Shown: in pieces, positions 44,193 to 64,000 of the stretch
How the letters are laid out: each line of letters starts with the position of its first letter
How positions within the stretch are numbered: position 1 is the stretch's first letter
Assembly: GCF_036250735.1 (NCBI RefSeq)
Contig: NZ_CP109430.1
Location: forward strand, 5,394,001-5,458,000
Direction of reading: 5' to 3'
Source: Streptosporangium sp. NBC_01495
GTDB lineage: Bacteria > Actinomycetota > Actinomycetes > Streptosporangiales > Streptosporangiaceae
Length of the DNA stretch: 64,000 nt
Translations under genes and position numbers: made by a program
Notes under the pieces: model-generated
Told to the model about the DNA's origin: nothing
The model's input: only the letters and a program-made list of their open reading frames with translations
The model's database searches: none

Positions 44193-45350
44193 TCAGGTAC
44201 GGAACGGGCCGGTCACGCAGTAGGTGATGCCCCCGGAGGAGGAGCCGGACGTGCCGCGCTGGGAGGAGAAGTACAGGCGGTTGCCGGCGGGGGTGAAGGC
44301 CGGGCCGGTGATCTCCGAGGATCCCTGGCCGCCGAGGCGCAGGAACGTGGAGACGGTGTCGTTGGCGGTGATCAGGCAGATCTCCATGTTGCCGCCGTCC
44401 TCGGCGACGTAGAGGTCGCCGAAGGTCGAGCCGGTGACGTTGTCCACGCCGGTCAGCGGAGCGGTGCCGGGGCTGACGAGGCTGTCGTCGTAGGCGAGCT
44501 CGTAGGTGCCGGCGGCGACGTTGACCTGCCAGACCCGGTTGTCGCCCTTGGTGGTGAACCACACCGTGTCGTTGGCGTAGTAGCACCCCTCGCCGCCGTT
44601 GAAGGACTTCGATCCGGAGACCTGGCTGCGGGTCGCGGTCGGGGAGCCGTCGGGATCTGGGACGTTCGCCCAGGTGAACGAGCCACTCGTGGCCGAGCCC
44701 GCGCGCAGCACCTGCAGCGTGCCGGAGGACAGGTCGCCCCAGGTGGTGGGGACGAACCGGTAGAACCGCCCGTTGGTCTCGTCCTCGGTGAGATAGATGA
44801 CCTTGCGGACCGGGTCGGCCGCCGCCGCCTCGTGCTTGAAGCGGCCCATGGCCGGGCGCTGTGTCGCCGCGCCCCCGAAGGGGCGGGTCTCGTATACGAA
44901 GCCGCGGTCGACCTCCTCGCACGACAGCCAGGTGTTCCACGGCGTCGCGCCACCCGCGCAGTTCTGCCGGGTGCCCGACAGGATCGAGGAGGCGGAGACC
45001 ACGTTGCCCGCGGAGTCGAAGCGGATCGCCGAGGCGCCGCCGCCGGGGTTGATCTCCGCGTTGGACACGTAGATCCAGCCGCTGCCGTCGGCGAAGCAGG
45101 CGCCGCCGTCGGGGGCGCTGTGCCAGGTGTAGGAGGTGCCGGGAACCACCTGGCCCGATCGGGCGATCACCCGGCTGGTGAACCCCGCCGGGAGCTGGAT
45201 GCCGTTGGCGTCGGCGGCCAGCAGAGGGCCGTAGGGGCCAGGGGCGTTCTGGGCCGGGGCCGCGAGGGCGGCGTCCTGCCAGAGGCTTCCGGTGAGGGCC
45301 AGGGTGCTCGTACCGAGCACCGAGGCACGAAGGAATGTGCGGCGTTCCAT
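44193..45350 (-). CDS. Tat-exported PhoX/DUF839-family protein
   Basis: 385 residues with a twin-arginine signal (ERRTFLRASVLGTSTLALTGSLW). A beta-propeller of the PhoX/DUF839 type follows: LSCEEVDRGFVYETRPFGG, VYLTEDETNGRFYRFVP, EGCYYANDTVWFTTKGDNRVWQV and YVAEDGGNMEICLI. Many members are calcium-dependent alkaline phosphatases, but some are not enzymes. The start was placed at the twin-arginine peptide. With pitA nearby a phosphate-scavenging role is possible. Confidence 0.82.
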   Translation of the reverse strand: MERRTFLRASVLGTSTLALTGSLWQDAALAAPAQNAPGPYGPLLAADANGIQLPAGFTSRVIARSGQVVPGTSYTWHSAPDGGACFADGSGWIYVSNAEINPGGGASAIRFDSAGNVVSASSILSGTRQNCAGGATPWNTWLSCEEVDRGFVYETRPFGGAATQRPAMGRFKHEAAAADPVRKVIYLTEDETNGRFYRFVPTTWGDLSSGTLQVLRAGSATSGSFTWANVPDPDGSPTATRSQVSGSKSFNGGEGCYYANDTVWFTTKGDNRVWQVNVAAGTYELAYDDSLVSPGTAPLTGVDNVTGSTFGDLYVAEDGGNMEICLITANDTVSTFLRLGGQGSSEITGPAFTPAGNRLYFSSQRGTSGSSSGGITYCVTGPFRT

Positions 45351-45416
45351 CGACGAACCTCCAAAACGAGGATCAGCAGAACCATTTCCCTGAGCGATCC
45401 CAACGGTAGGAGCGTT

Positions 45417-45446
45417 GGTGAACACCCGCCAGTTAATGCGGTTAAC
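45417..45446 (-). promoter_or_regulatory. Possible PHO-box-like repeats upstream of the PhoX-like gene
   Basis: On the minus strand, GTTAACC (45,440-45,446) and GTTCACC (45,417-45,423) stand 23 bases apart with a weaker TAACTGG between them. This recalls PhoP direct repeats, but spacing is one base off the usual 11-base period. Confidence 0.3.
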
Positions 45447-45551
45447 GGCGTATGGCCCGCATGTGCTGATTGAGGAGGTGCGCGATGCCCGGAACGACAA
45501 AATGTTCTAATCAACAGGTCTATTGTTATTTCTTGACAGAGGGAGCAAAAG

Positions 45552-46583
45552 ATGGAAACCGTGATTCGCACCGGGGATCTGCCGGTGGACGAGCGGTTCG
45601 ATTCCTGGCTCGATCACATGTTCCGGCAGGTGGTGGCTCCCATGATGGTCACCTGTGACGACCCTGCGGGTTTCCGGGGGAGCATCAAGTCGACGGCTCT
45701 GGGTCCCGTCCATGTTTCCGCGGTGGGGGCCTCCCCGTGTGAGGCGTACAGGACGTCTCAGATGATCCGCCGGTCCGACCCCGAACTGTTCCAGCTCGCG
45801 TTCAACCTGCGCGGGGAGACGACGATAACGCAGGACCGCAGATGCGCTCCGTCGCAGCCGTCGGATCTCGTGCTCTATCACACCTCGCGTCCCCATCAGG
45901 TACGGACCCGGCAGGTACGAACCGGGCTCGACGAGTACGCCACCCGTGGGGTGATGGTGGTGTTTCCCGCCACGCTGCTGCCGCTGCCTCCGCACAAGGT
46001 GGAGCGACTCACCGCCACCCCGCTGTCAGGCCGTGAAGGGGTCGGCGCCCTGCTCGCGGGATTCCTGACCCGGATGACCGCCGGCACCGACCGGTACGGG
46101 GCCGTGGAAAGCCTTCGCCTCGGCGGCATCCTGATCGACCTGCTCACCACCGTGCTGGCCCACCGCCTGAACGCCGACGCGACCGTGCCACCCGAGACCC
46201 GCCGGCACACCCTCCTGCTGCGGATCCACGCCTTCATCCAGCAGCACCTGGCCGACCCGAACCTGTCCCCGGCCACGATCTCCGCCGCCCACGACATCTC
46301 CATCCGCACCCTGCACCGGCTCTTCCAGACACAGGAGGCCACCGTCGCCGCCTGGATCCGCGACCAGCGGCTGAGACACTGCCGACGCGACCTTCGCGAC
46401 CCCCTCCTCGGCCACCGGTCGATTCACGCCATCGCGACCCGCTGGGGTTTCACCGACCTCAGCAGGTTCTCCCACACGTTCCGTAACGCCTACGGACTCA
46501 GCCCTCGCGAGTACCGGCACCAGCCGGACGCCGGCTCGCCTCAGGCGACGGCCCACCAGCACCACCCGGGAACGTCTCCCTGA
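45552..46583 (+). CDS. AraC-family transcriptional regulator
   Basis: 343 residues. An AraC_binding_2-type N-terminal domain (DERFDSWLDHMFRQVVAPM, LFQLAFNLRGETTITQDRR, DLVLYHTSRPH) precedes an AraC HTH (LSPATISAAHDISIRTLHRLFQ and IHAIATRWGFTDLSRFSHTFRNAYGLSPREYR). A purine-rich GAGGGAGC precedes the ATG, in an unusually AT-rich stretch. It is divergent from the PhoX-like gene. The effector is unknown. Confidence 0.9.
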   Translation: METVIRTGDLPVDERFDSWLDHMFRQVVAPMMVTCDDPAGFRGSIKSTALGPVHVSAVGASPCEAYRTSQMIRRSDPELFQLAFNLRGETTITQDRRCAPSQPSDLVLYHTSRPHQVRTRQVRTGLDEYATRGVMVVFPATLLPLPPHKVERLTATPLSGREGVGALLAGFLTRMTAGTDRYGAVESLRLGGILIDLLTTVLAHRLNADATVPPETRRHTLLLRIHAFIQQHLADPNLSPATISAAHDISIRTLHRLFQTQEATVAAWIRDQRLRHCRRDLRDPLLGHRSIHAIATRWGFTDLSRFSHTFRNAYGLSPREYRHQPDAGSPQATAHQHHPGTSP

Positions 46584-46848
46584 GACGGCGAGCTGTCGTC
46601 ATCACCGCCGCGGCCTTGGCCGTACTGACGAGCCCCGCCCTGACCGGCCCCGCTTCCGCCGGCCCGGCCGTACAACTGCTGGGCCAGGGGCGACACCCGG
46701 CGGGCACATCGCGCGTTCTCGCCCTCGGCGGCGGTCCTTCACCCGGACTCTTCCTCCGCCGGCCTCGGGGGACGACAGAACCGCCGTCAGCGGTGAGCCC
46801 TCGCCAGGGGGTGCGGGCGGTGGCGCCGCCCGCACCCTCCTCACGACC

Positions 46849-47175
46849 TCACTCGGGTCCGGGCCTCTCGATCTGGGCGGGCGGGGTCCCCTTGGGCTTG
46901 GGAATGCGGACCGTGTCGGAAGGCCGGTCCCCCTTGTTGCGCGCGGTCAAGGTGGGATAGCAGTCGTAGTAGCAGTAGTAGCGGTCGCAGTAGCGCAGGA
47001 AACAGATCCAGCCCTCCTCGGTCGTCCGCTCGCAGACGGCCGCCGGAGCCGCCGAGGCCGCCCGGGAAGACGACGCGGCGTGGGCACCGGCCGCAGGGAG
47101 ACCGACAAGCAGACCGGCACCGGCCAGGACCACGCCGGCCAGAACGACACCGGCATCGCGGGTGAGGATATTCAT
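46849..47175 (-). CDS. Small secreted Cys/Tyr-rich protein
   Basis: 108 residues. A Sec signal peptide (AGVVLAGVVLAGAGLLVGLPAAGAHA) is followed by a short mature region with five cysteines and clustered tyrosines (CERTTEEGWICFLRYCDRYYCYYDCYPT), then a basic Pro/Lys tail. I recognise no family. An odd cysteine count suggests metal binding, a free thiol or dimerisation. It lies downstream of a membrane-anchored HTH gene on the same strand with 270 bases between them. Confidence 0.7.
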   Translation of the reverse strand: MNILTRDAGVVLAGVVLAGAGLLVGLPAAGAHAASSSRAASAAPAAVCERTTEEGWICFLRYCDRYYCYYDCYPTLTARNKGDRPSDTVRIPKPKGTPPAQIERPGPE

Positions 47176-47445
47176 GACTCTCCTTGGTTACGTACGGAAC
47201 ACGACAAGGACGAACGTAATCATTCGGATACACAGAGTCACGCAGCCGATCGGTACGTGTCGGACGCCCCGGCCGCCGAGGGGACCGGACCGAGGCGGGT
47301 GGGTTGCGATCTCCCAAGGTTCTCGTTCACTGGAGCCGATGGGCGGCGCCGAGGTCGTGCGGGTGGATCAGCAGGTCACAGGACCGCCCCGGGGCGACCC
47401 GCGTGGGTCTCGGCGTACTCGCCGAGTGGGGCGGGACGGGGGCCG

Positions 47446-48288
47446 TCAGGCGCAGATCGGCAGCGTGGGGTTGTCGTGGGTGCGCACGGCGGGGAGCCAG
47501 GCGACGCCACCGGGCACCTGGGGAAGGCGGACCCGGAACCAGCGCGTCGTGCCGACGCCCGTCTCGTCCTCGACGCGGTCGCCCTCGTAGAGGACGCAGT
47601 CGGCGTTCAGGACGTCGTCGTGCCACACGCGATGGCCGACCACGTTGTTGGCGTCGTACTTCCGCCGCGGGTCGCGGGCCAGCCCCATGCTGCAGGACGG
47701 CACCCGCTCCTCGCGCTTCTTGCAGTTGCCCTCGATGTTGAAGACCCGCACCGGCGCGATCGCGGAGACGGTGCCCTGCTGGCTCTTCACCACCGTCGGC
47801 TCGCCGGGATCCCGTTCCGGCGCCAGCATGACGAAGGCGGTCGTGGCGGTCGCCACCAGCGAGATCGTCACCGCCGCGACCACCACCGGACGTCGCGCGC
47901 GACGGTGTTCGCGCGAGGCGGGCGCGACCGGCCGCGACGACGGCTCGGCGACCACCTTCCACCCGTCTCGCCCGTCACCGGGCGGCGGGTCGTCGGCCGA
48001 GGGCTCGTTTGGCGAGGTGGCGGCCGGGGCCGCCGAGGGCCGCGCGGCGTCGGCGAGCGCCCACAGACGGTGGAGCTCCCTGAGTTCCTCGCTGCTCGCA
48101 CCGCACGCCTTGGCGAACGCGTGGACCGGGCCGTAGCCGGCCGGGAGTTTCGTACCGGCGCAGTAGCGGTGAAGGCTGGAGCGGCTGATCCCCGTCTGCC
48201 TGGCCAGCGCCTCGAAGCTGCTGCCGGAGCGTTCCTTGAGCATCCTCAGCCGGGCCGCGAACTGTTCGGCCTCTTCCGCCAGCGTCAT
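47446..48288 (-). CDS. Membrane-anchored helix-turn-helix protein
   Basis: 280 residues. The N-terminal HTH (FAARLRMLKERSGSSFEALARQTGISRSSLHRYCAGTKLP) is followed by a Pro/Ala-rich linker. A single TM helix comes next (RPVVVAAVTISLVATATTAFVML, about residues 135-157). The extracytoplasmic domain has four cysteines (GNCKKREERVPSCSMG, LNADCVLYEGD, TLPICA). The layout is that of a one-component membrane sensor or RodZ-like anchor. The signal and targets are unknown. Confidence 0.82.
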   Translation of the reverse strand: MTLAEEAEQFAARLRMLKERSGSSFEALARQTGISRSSLHRYCAGTKLPAGYGPVHAFAKACGASSEELRELHRLWALADAARPSAAPAATSPNEPSADDPPPGDGRDGWKVVAEPSSRPVAPASREHRRARRPVVVAAVTISLVATATTAFVMLAPERDPGEPTVVKSQQGTVSAIAPVRVFNIEGNCKKREERVPSCSMGLARDPRRKYDANNVVGHRVWHDDVLNADCVLYEGDRVEDETGVGTTRWFRVRLPQVPGGVAWLPAVRTHDNPTLPICA

Positions 48289-48960
48289 CGCGCCTTCCCT
48301 TTTCAGAAATGAACCCCGCTGAGCCAGGACCGCCGAAGATCATATCTCACCCGTATCCCAGCCGATCGGCAAAGGACCCAGTTCGGAGCGGGCGAGCGCA
48401 TTCCAGAATCCCATCCCAACAGTTCTTCTTGAGGGGAGTCAACCGCTGCTGCAAATGTCGTCCCTGCCGCGTCCACCTGGAACGGCCGGCGACGGGAAGC
48501 GCGTGAAGGGGAGCGTTGCAGGCGAGGAACGCCGGTGCGCGAATCGACCGGCACGGCCGTTCCAGGTGCCTCGCAAGCCCGTGGTGGTGTCGCGCGTACG
48601 GGTGCGCGAATCAGCTCACGGTTTCACCGGCGTGACGCGCCGGCGCGGGCCGTCCGGGAACAGGGGCCTCGGACGGCCCGCCGGTCAACGCCTTTCCCTG
48701 TTTCCCAGGGCTGACGGGGAGACCCGGGAGAGGGAGCCGGGAGAGGATCCGCGGTGGCTCGCGCACGGCGCCGGGAGAGCCCCGGCCACGCCTCGCGCGC
48801 CCGGCCCGCGCCCGGCCCGCGCCTGGCGGGAGCGCGGCGGGGACACGGCGGGGACGCGACCGGAGCGCGGCGGGAACGCGACGGAAGCGCGGAGGCGTTC
48901 CGCGCCCGGACGGCGGGCGGGCGCGACGGCGCCCGTCGGAAAGCCGGCCGGGCGCGCCGG
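48289..48960. other. Extremely GC-rich spacer before the siderophore locus
   Basis: 672 bases without a credible gene. The right half is a string of Arg/Ala/Gly-type codons in every frame with short GCGCCCGGCCC-like repeats near 48,790. The clear structure is a 12-bp hairpin at 48,645-48,681. Confidence 0.45.
48645..48681 (-). terminator. 12-bp hairpin downstream of the siderophore genes
   Basis: GCGGGCCGTCCG and its complement flank a 13-base loop, about 280 bases after the ornithine hydroxylase stop. It may end the siderophore transcript. Confidence 0.45.
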
Positions 48961-50235
48961 TCACATCTCGGCGACCTGGGGGATCGACGCCGAACGCCGG
49001 GCGATGGAGCGCACGATCTCGCCGGTGCGGACGGCGGTCATGGACAGCAGCGACGAGGCGATCCCGTGACTGTCCTCGGTGGCCCCCTGCAGGTAGACGC
49101 CCCAGGTCTGCCCGGGGTCGGTGGCGATCCGGTAGTCGCGCTCCACCAGCAGCTCGCCCGCCTCGCCCGTACGGCAGTGCCCGCGCGCCTCGCCGAGCAG
49201 GTCGAGGGGGTTGCGCTCGCGGTAGCCTGTCGCGCAGACGACCGCGTCGGCCTCGATCGTGCTCACCTCGCCCGTGGGCAGGAAGCACATCCGGACGCGG
49301 GCGGTGTCGCCGTCGTCGTGCACGTCGAGCAGCCGGGAGGCGTTCAGCATGCGCAGCCGCTGGACACCGGCGACCTTCTCGGCGTAGGAGCGCCGGTAGA
49401 GCTCGTCGATGAGGTCGAGGTCCACCACCGAGTAGTTGGTGTTGCGGGAGTAGGCGAACAGCATGCGCTTCACCTCCTCGGGAGCGGTGAAGAAGTGGTC
49501 GACGGCCTCCGGGTCGAAGATGCGGTTGGCGAAGGGGCTGTCGTCGGCCGGCGAGTAGCCGTACCGGGTGAAGACGGCGCAGACCTCCGCGGACGGGTAG
49601 GTACGGTGCAGGTGCTCGACGGTCTCGGCCGCGCTCTGCCCGGCGCCGACCACGACGAACCGCCCGGGTTCGCGCTCGCCGAGGGTTTCGAGCCTGGCCA
49701 GCAGTTCCTCGGTGTGCCAGATCCGCTCGCCCTGCCGCACGCCGTCGGGGAGCACGGGGTCGAGGCCGACCGCGATCACGAGGTTGCGGGTCAGGCAGGT
49801 GTGCAGCTCGTCGCCGTGCTGCACGACGACCTCGAGGGTGTCGTCGTCGTGCGGGCGCACCGCGACGACCTCGGAGTCGTAGCGCACCAGGTCGGCGAAG
49901 GAGGACGCGACCCACTCCAGGTAGTCGTGGAACTCCAGCCGGGTGGGGAACATGGTCTTGTGGTTGATGAAGTCGACCAGCCTCCCCTTCTCCTGGAGGT
50001 AGGACAGGAAGGAGTAGGGGCTGGTGGGGTTGCGCAGGGTGACCAGGTCCTTGAGGAAGTGGACCTGCATCGTGGCGCCCTCGATGAGCATGTTGCGGTG
50101 CCAGCCGAACCTCGGTTGCCTCTCGAAGAAGACCGCGTTCACGCTGGAGCCGTACTCCTCCTCCAGGGCCACCGCGAGCGCGAGGTTGGAAGGGCCGAAA
50201 CCGATGCCCACGACGTCATAGACCGGGCTCGACAT
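48961..50235 (-). CDS. L-ornithine N5-monooxygenase (siderophore hydroxylase)
   Basis: 424 residues of the SidA/PvdA/IucD flavin monooxygenase family. FAD motif VVGIGFGPSNLALA, NADPH motif VVVGAGQSAAETVEHL and the closing ATGY motif (VVCATGYRERNPLDL) are all intact, as is WHRNMLIEGATMQVHFLKDLVTLRNPTS. PvdA-type proteins hydroxylate the side-chain amine of L-ornithine. The A3 domain of the neighbouring NRPS has a pocket for N5-hydroxyornithine, which fits. It lies 85 bases after the siderophore-binding lipoprotein on the same strand. Confidence 0.92.
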   Translation of the reverse strand: MSSPVYDVVGIGFGPSNLALAVALEEEYGSSVNAVFFERQPRFGWHRNMLIEGATMQVHFLKDLVTLRNPTSPYSFLSYLQEKGRLVDFINHKTMFPTRLEFHDYLEWVASSFADLVRYDSEVVAVRPHDDDTLEVVVQHGDELHTCLTRNLVIAVGLDPVLPDGVRQGERIWHTEELLARLETLGEREPGRFVVVGAGQSAAETVEHLHRTYPSAEVCAVFTRYGYSPADDSPFANRIFDPEAVDHFFTAPEEVKRMLFAYSRNTNYSVVDLDLIDELYRRSYAEKVAGVQRLRMLNASRLLDVHDDGDTARVRMCFLPTGEVSTIEADAVVCATGYRERNPLDLLGEARGHCRTGEAGELLVERDYRIATDPGQTWGVYLQGATEDSHGIASSLLSMTAVRTGEIVRSIARRSASIPQVAEM

Positions 50236-50320
50236 GTTCGCCTCTCACGTACTGAAGGGATGGTCCCCCCGCGGCCGGACGGCGGCGGGGGCAGCATGGA
50301 ACAGGATTGAGCGGGGTGGT

Positions 50321-51352
50321 TCAGGGCGTGCCGACGGCCTTGGCGGCCTCGGCGACCCGGGGAACGACCTGGTCGATCACGTAGGGGACCGCGAGCGGCG
50401 TGGGCGTGCGCAGCGGCCAGAACGCCTTGAGGTCCAGCGGCACGTAGGAGCCGCGCCTGACCACGTCGAGACCGGCGAACAGCTTGTTGGCCTCGATCTT
50501 CTTCTGGGTGGCGGCGTCGTCGTTGTAGTGGCTGAGCAGCAGGTCGACGTCGAGAACCTTGACCTTCTCCATGCTCAGCTCGGCCGCGAAACCCTCGCCG
50601 GGAAGCGCCTTGATCTCCTCGGGCAGCGCGAGCCCGAACTGGCCGAAGAGCTGGACGCTGATGTCGGTGTCGGACTTCATCACGCCGATGTTCCCGGAGG
50701 GGAAGACGCTGGTCAGCGCGAACTTCTTGCCGGCCAGCTCGGGGTAGGTGGTCTTGACCGAGGCGATCTTCGCCTCGACGTCGGTGACGAGCTTCTCCCC
50801 CTCGTCCGCCTTGCCGACCGCCTTGGCGACCTGGCGGGCCACCACCTGCCAGGAGTCCTCGGCGGGGCCGGTCTCGTAGGCGGTGGTCGGCGCGAGCTGG
50901 GAGAGGTTGGCGTACTCCTTGTCGATGTAGTAGTCGCCGCCCGCGAGGATCAGGTCGGGCTTGAGCGCGGCGATCTGCTCCAGCGAGAAGCCGGCCTCTC
51001 CTGCCTTCAGCAGCGTCGGCTTGGTCCCGGAGATCCTGGGGGCGGTCCAGGGGGTGAGCCCGTCGTCCTGGATCCCGGTCAGCTCCGCCATCGCGACCGG
51101 CTGGACGCCCAGGGCGAGCAGGGTGTCCTGGTCGACCTCGCCGAGGGCGACGATGCGCTGGGGTGCGGATTCGATCGTGGTGGTGCCGAGCTTGTGCGTG
51201 ATGGTGACCGGGAATCCGGAGGCGGCCTGGGTCGCGGGGGCGCTCGCGGCGGGCTGTTCGGCTCCGCCGCTCTCACCGGCGCACGCGCTCACCAGGCCGA
51301 GGCCCAGCAGCAGCGTTCCGGTCGCGGCCAGGCGGCGCATCGTGTCGCGCAT
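50321..51352 (-). CDS. Siderophore ABC-transporter substrate-binding lipoprotein
   Basis: 343 residues. Lipobox LVSACAG after an N-terminal hydrophobic run. The fold is the class III (FecB/FhuD-type) periplasmic-binding domain: PQRIVALGEVDQDTLLALGV, LEQIAALKPDLILAGGDYY and the carboxy-terminal LAVPYVIDQVVPRV. It should capture the ferric form of the siderophore made by the adjacent NRPS. An iron box lies 41 bases before its start. The permease and ATPase genes are not in this window. Confidence 0.9.
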   Translation of the reverse strand: MRDTMRRLAATGTLLLGLGLVSACAGESGGAEQPAASAPATQAASGFPVTITHKLGTTTIESAPQRIVALGEVDQDTLLALGVQPVAMAELTGIQDDGLTPWTAPRISGTKPTLLKAGEAGFSLEQIAALKPDLILAGGDYYIDKEYANLSQLAPTTAYETGPAEDSWQVVARQVAKAVGKADEGEKLVTDVEAKIASVKTTYPELAGKKFALTSVFPSGNIGVMKSDTDISVQLFGQFGLALPEEIKALPGEGFAAELSMEKVKVLDVDLLLSHYNDDAATQKKIEANKLFAGLDVVRRGSYVPLDLKAFWPLRTPTPLAVPYVIDQVVPRVAEAAKAVGTP

Positions 51353-51392
51353 GAGTATGGGTGTCCTTCCAAAGCCCGGGAGGGCTCTAAAT

Positions 51393-51411
51393 TTAGGTTA
51401 GCCTCACCTAA
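51393..51411. promoter_or_regulatory. Iron box upstream of the siderophore-binding protein
   Basis: TTAGGTTAGCCTCACCTAA differs at only two positions from TTAGGTTAGGCTAACCTAA. It is followed by a further CCTAA. It stands between the NRPS stop and the lipoprotein start, so the lipoprotein has its own iron-regulated promoter. Confidence 0.88.
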
Positions 51412-51443
51412 CCTAACAATCTTTGGCGGTTGTGTGAAGCGCC

Positions 51444-63836
<12,393 letters not shown>

Positions 63837-63882
63837 CTCTTCCTTAGGGGCCGGGGTCGGGCACGCTGTCCCGCATCGAGAC

Positions 63883-63901
63883 TTAGGTTAGCCTTGCCTC
63901 T
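63883..63901. promoter_or_regulatory. Iron box 1 upstream of the NRPS
   Basis: TTAGGTTAGCCTTGCCTCT agrees with the recalled iron-box consensus at about 14 of 19 positions, with the left half perfect. It lies 46 bases before the NRPS start. Confidence 0.75.
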
Positions 63902-63911
63902 TAAATCCACA

Positions 63912-63930
63912 CAAGGTTAGCCTTACCTAA
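63912..63930. promoter_or_regulatory. Iron box 2 upstream of the NRPS
   Basis: CAAGGTTAGCCTTACCTAA, a second box in tandem 10 bases further on (about 15 of 19 matches). Two boxes suggest cooperative repression or a divergent iron-regulated gene beyond the window end. Confidence 0.78.
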
Positions 63931-64000
63931 ATTGATCGGTAGTTGTCCGGTTTCGCAGAGGGGTGGGTTCGTTGTCCTTTGGTGTCCGCACGGATGAGAT

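Overview
This is a very GC-rich window with an actinomycete gene complement: repeated XRE/DUF397 regulatory loci, a PF04672-type methyltransferase, Tat-dependent secreted enzymes, iron boxes of the DmdR/IdeR type and a large siderophore NRPS. A mycelial actinobacterium of the Streptosporangiales/Thermomonosporaceae kind is a reasonable guess, but the sequence alone does not fix the genus. No tRNA, rRNA, CRISPR array or complete insertion sequence was seen.

Left region (1-11,110). Eight tightly coupled plus-strand genes encode an adenosylhomocysteinase-like protein, an extended-SDR nucleotide-sugar enzyme, a GT8 and a GT2 glycosyltransferase, a P-loop kinase, a Gfo/Idh/MocA oxidoreductase, an APH-fold kinase and a DegT aminotransferase. 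Most adjacent genes overlap by a few bases. The oxidoreductase plus aminotransferase suggests amino-sugar formation, and the cluster as a whole looks like an uncharacterised glycoconjugate or small-molecule pathway. It ends at a bidirectional hairpin facing a second APH-fold gene. Next comes gene wreckage: a fused thiopeptide-type/FxLD methyltransferase fragment butted against the C-terminal end of a LysR regulator.

Regulatory and housekeeping region (11,110-20,050). Three XRE/DUF397/DUF6879-type loci are followed by a RsbW-like ATPase, small unknown proteins, a Mut7-C RNase-type protein, a SAM methyltransferase and a NUDIX hydrolase.

Central region (20,050-48,300). This holds a secreted GH95-like enzyme behind a perfect 22-bp palindrome and a cytochrome P450. 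A divergent pair strongly resembles the hypochlorous-acid response pair RclA/RclR. Next is a DUF421 membrane protein and a 2,222-residue LamG-containing protein without a signal peptide. The EfeUOB iron importer follows behind an iron box, then a Tat-exported GH71-like enzyme with FN3 and trefoil-like modules. Last come a PitA phosphate transporter, a sulfotransferase, a PhoX-like protein, an AraC regulator, a small Cys/Tyr-rich secreted protein and a membrane-anchored HTH protein.

Right region (48,960-64,000). A minus-strand siderophore locus comprises a 4,130-residue NRPS, a siderophore-binding lipoprotein and an ornithine N5-hydroxylase, with iron boxes before the NRPS and the lipoprotein. 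I read the NRPS as C-A-T-C-A-T-C-A(NMT)-T-C-T. Its pocket residues suggest glycine, then a beta-alanine-like substrate, then N5-hydroxyornithine that is N-methylated. That pattern resembles madurastatin/cahuitamycin-type siderophores, with the starter modules presumably beyond the right edge. Iron uptake (EfeUOB and siderophore) is therefore a shared theme of the right half.
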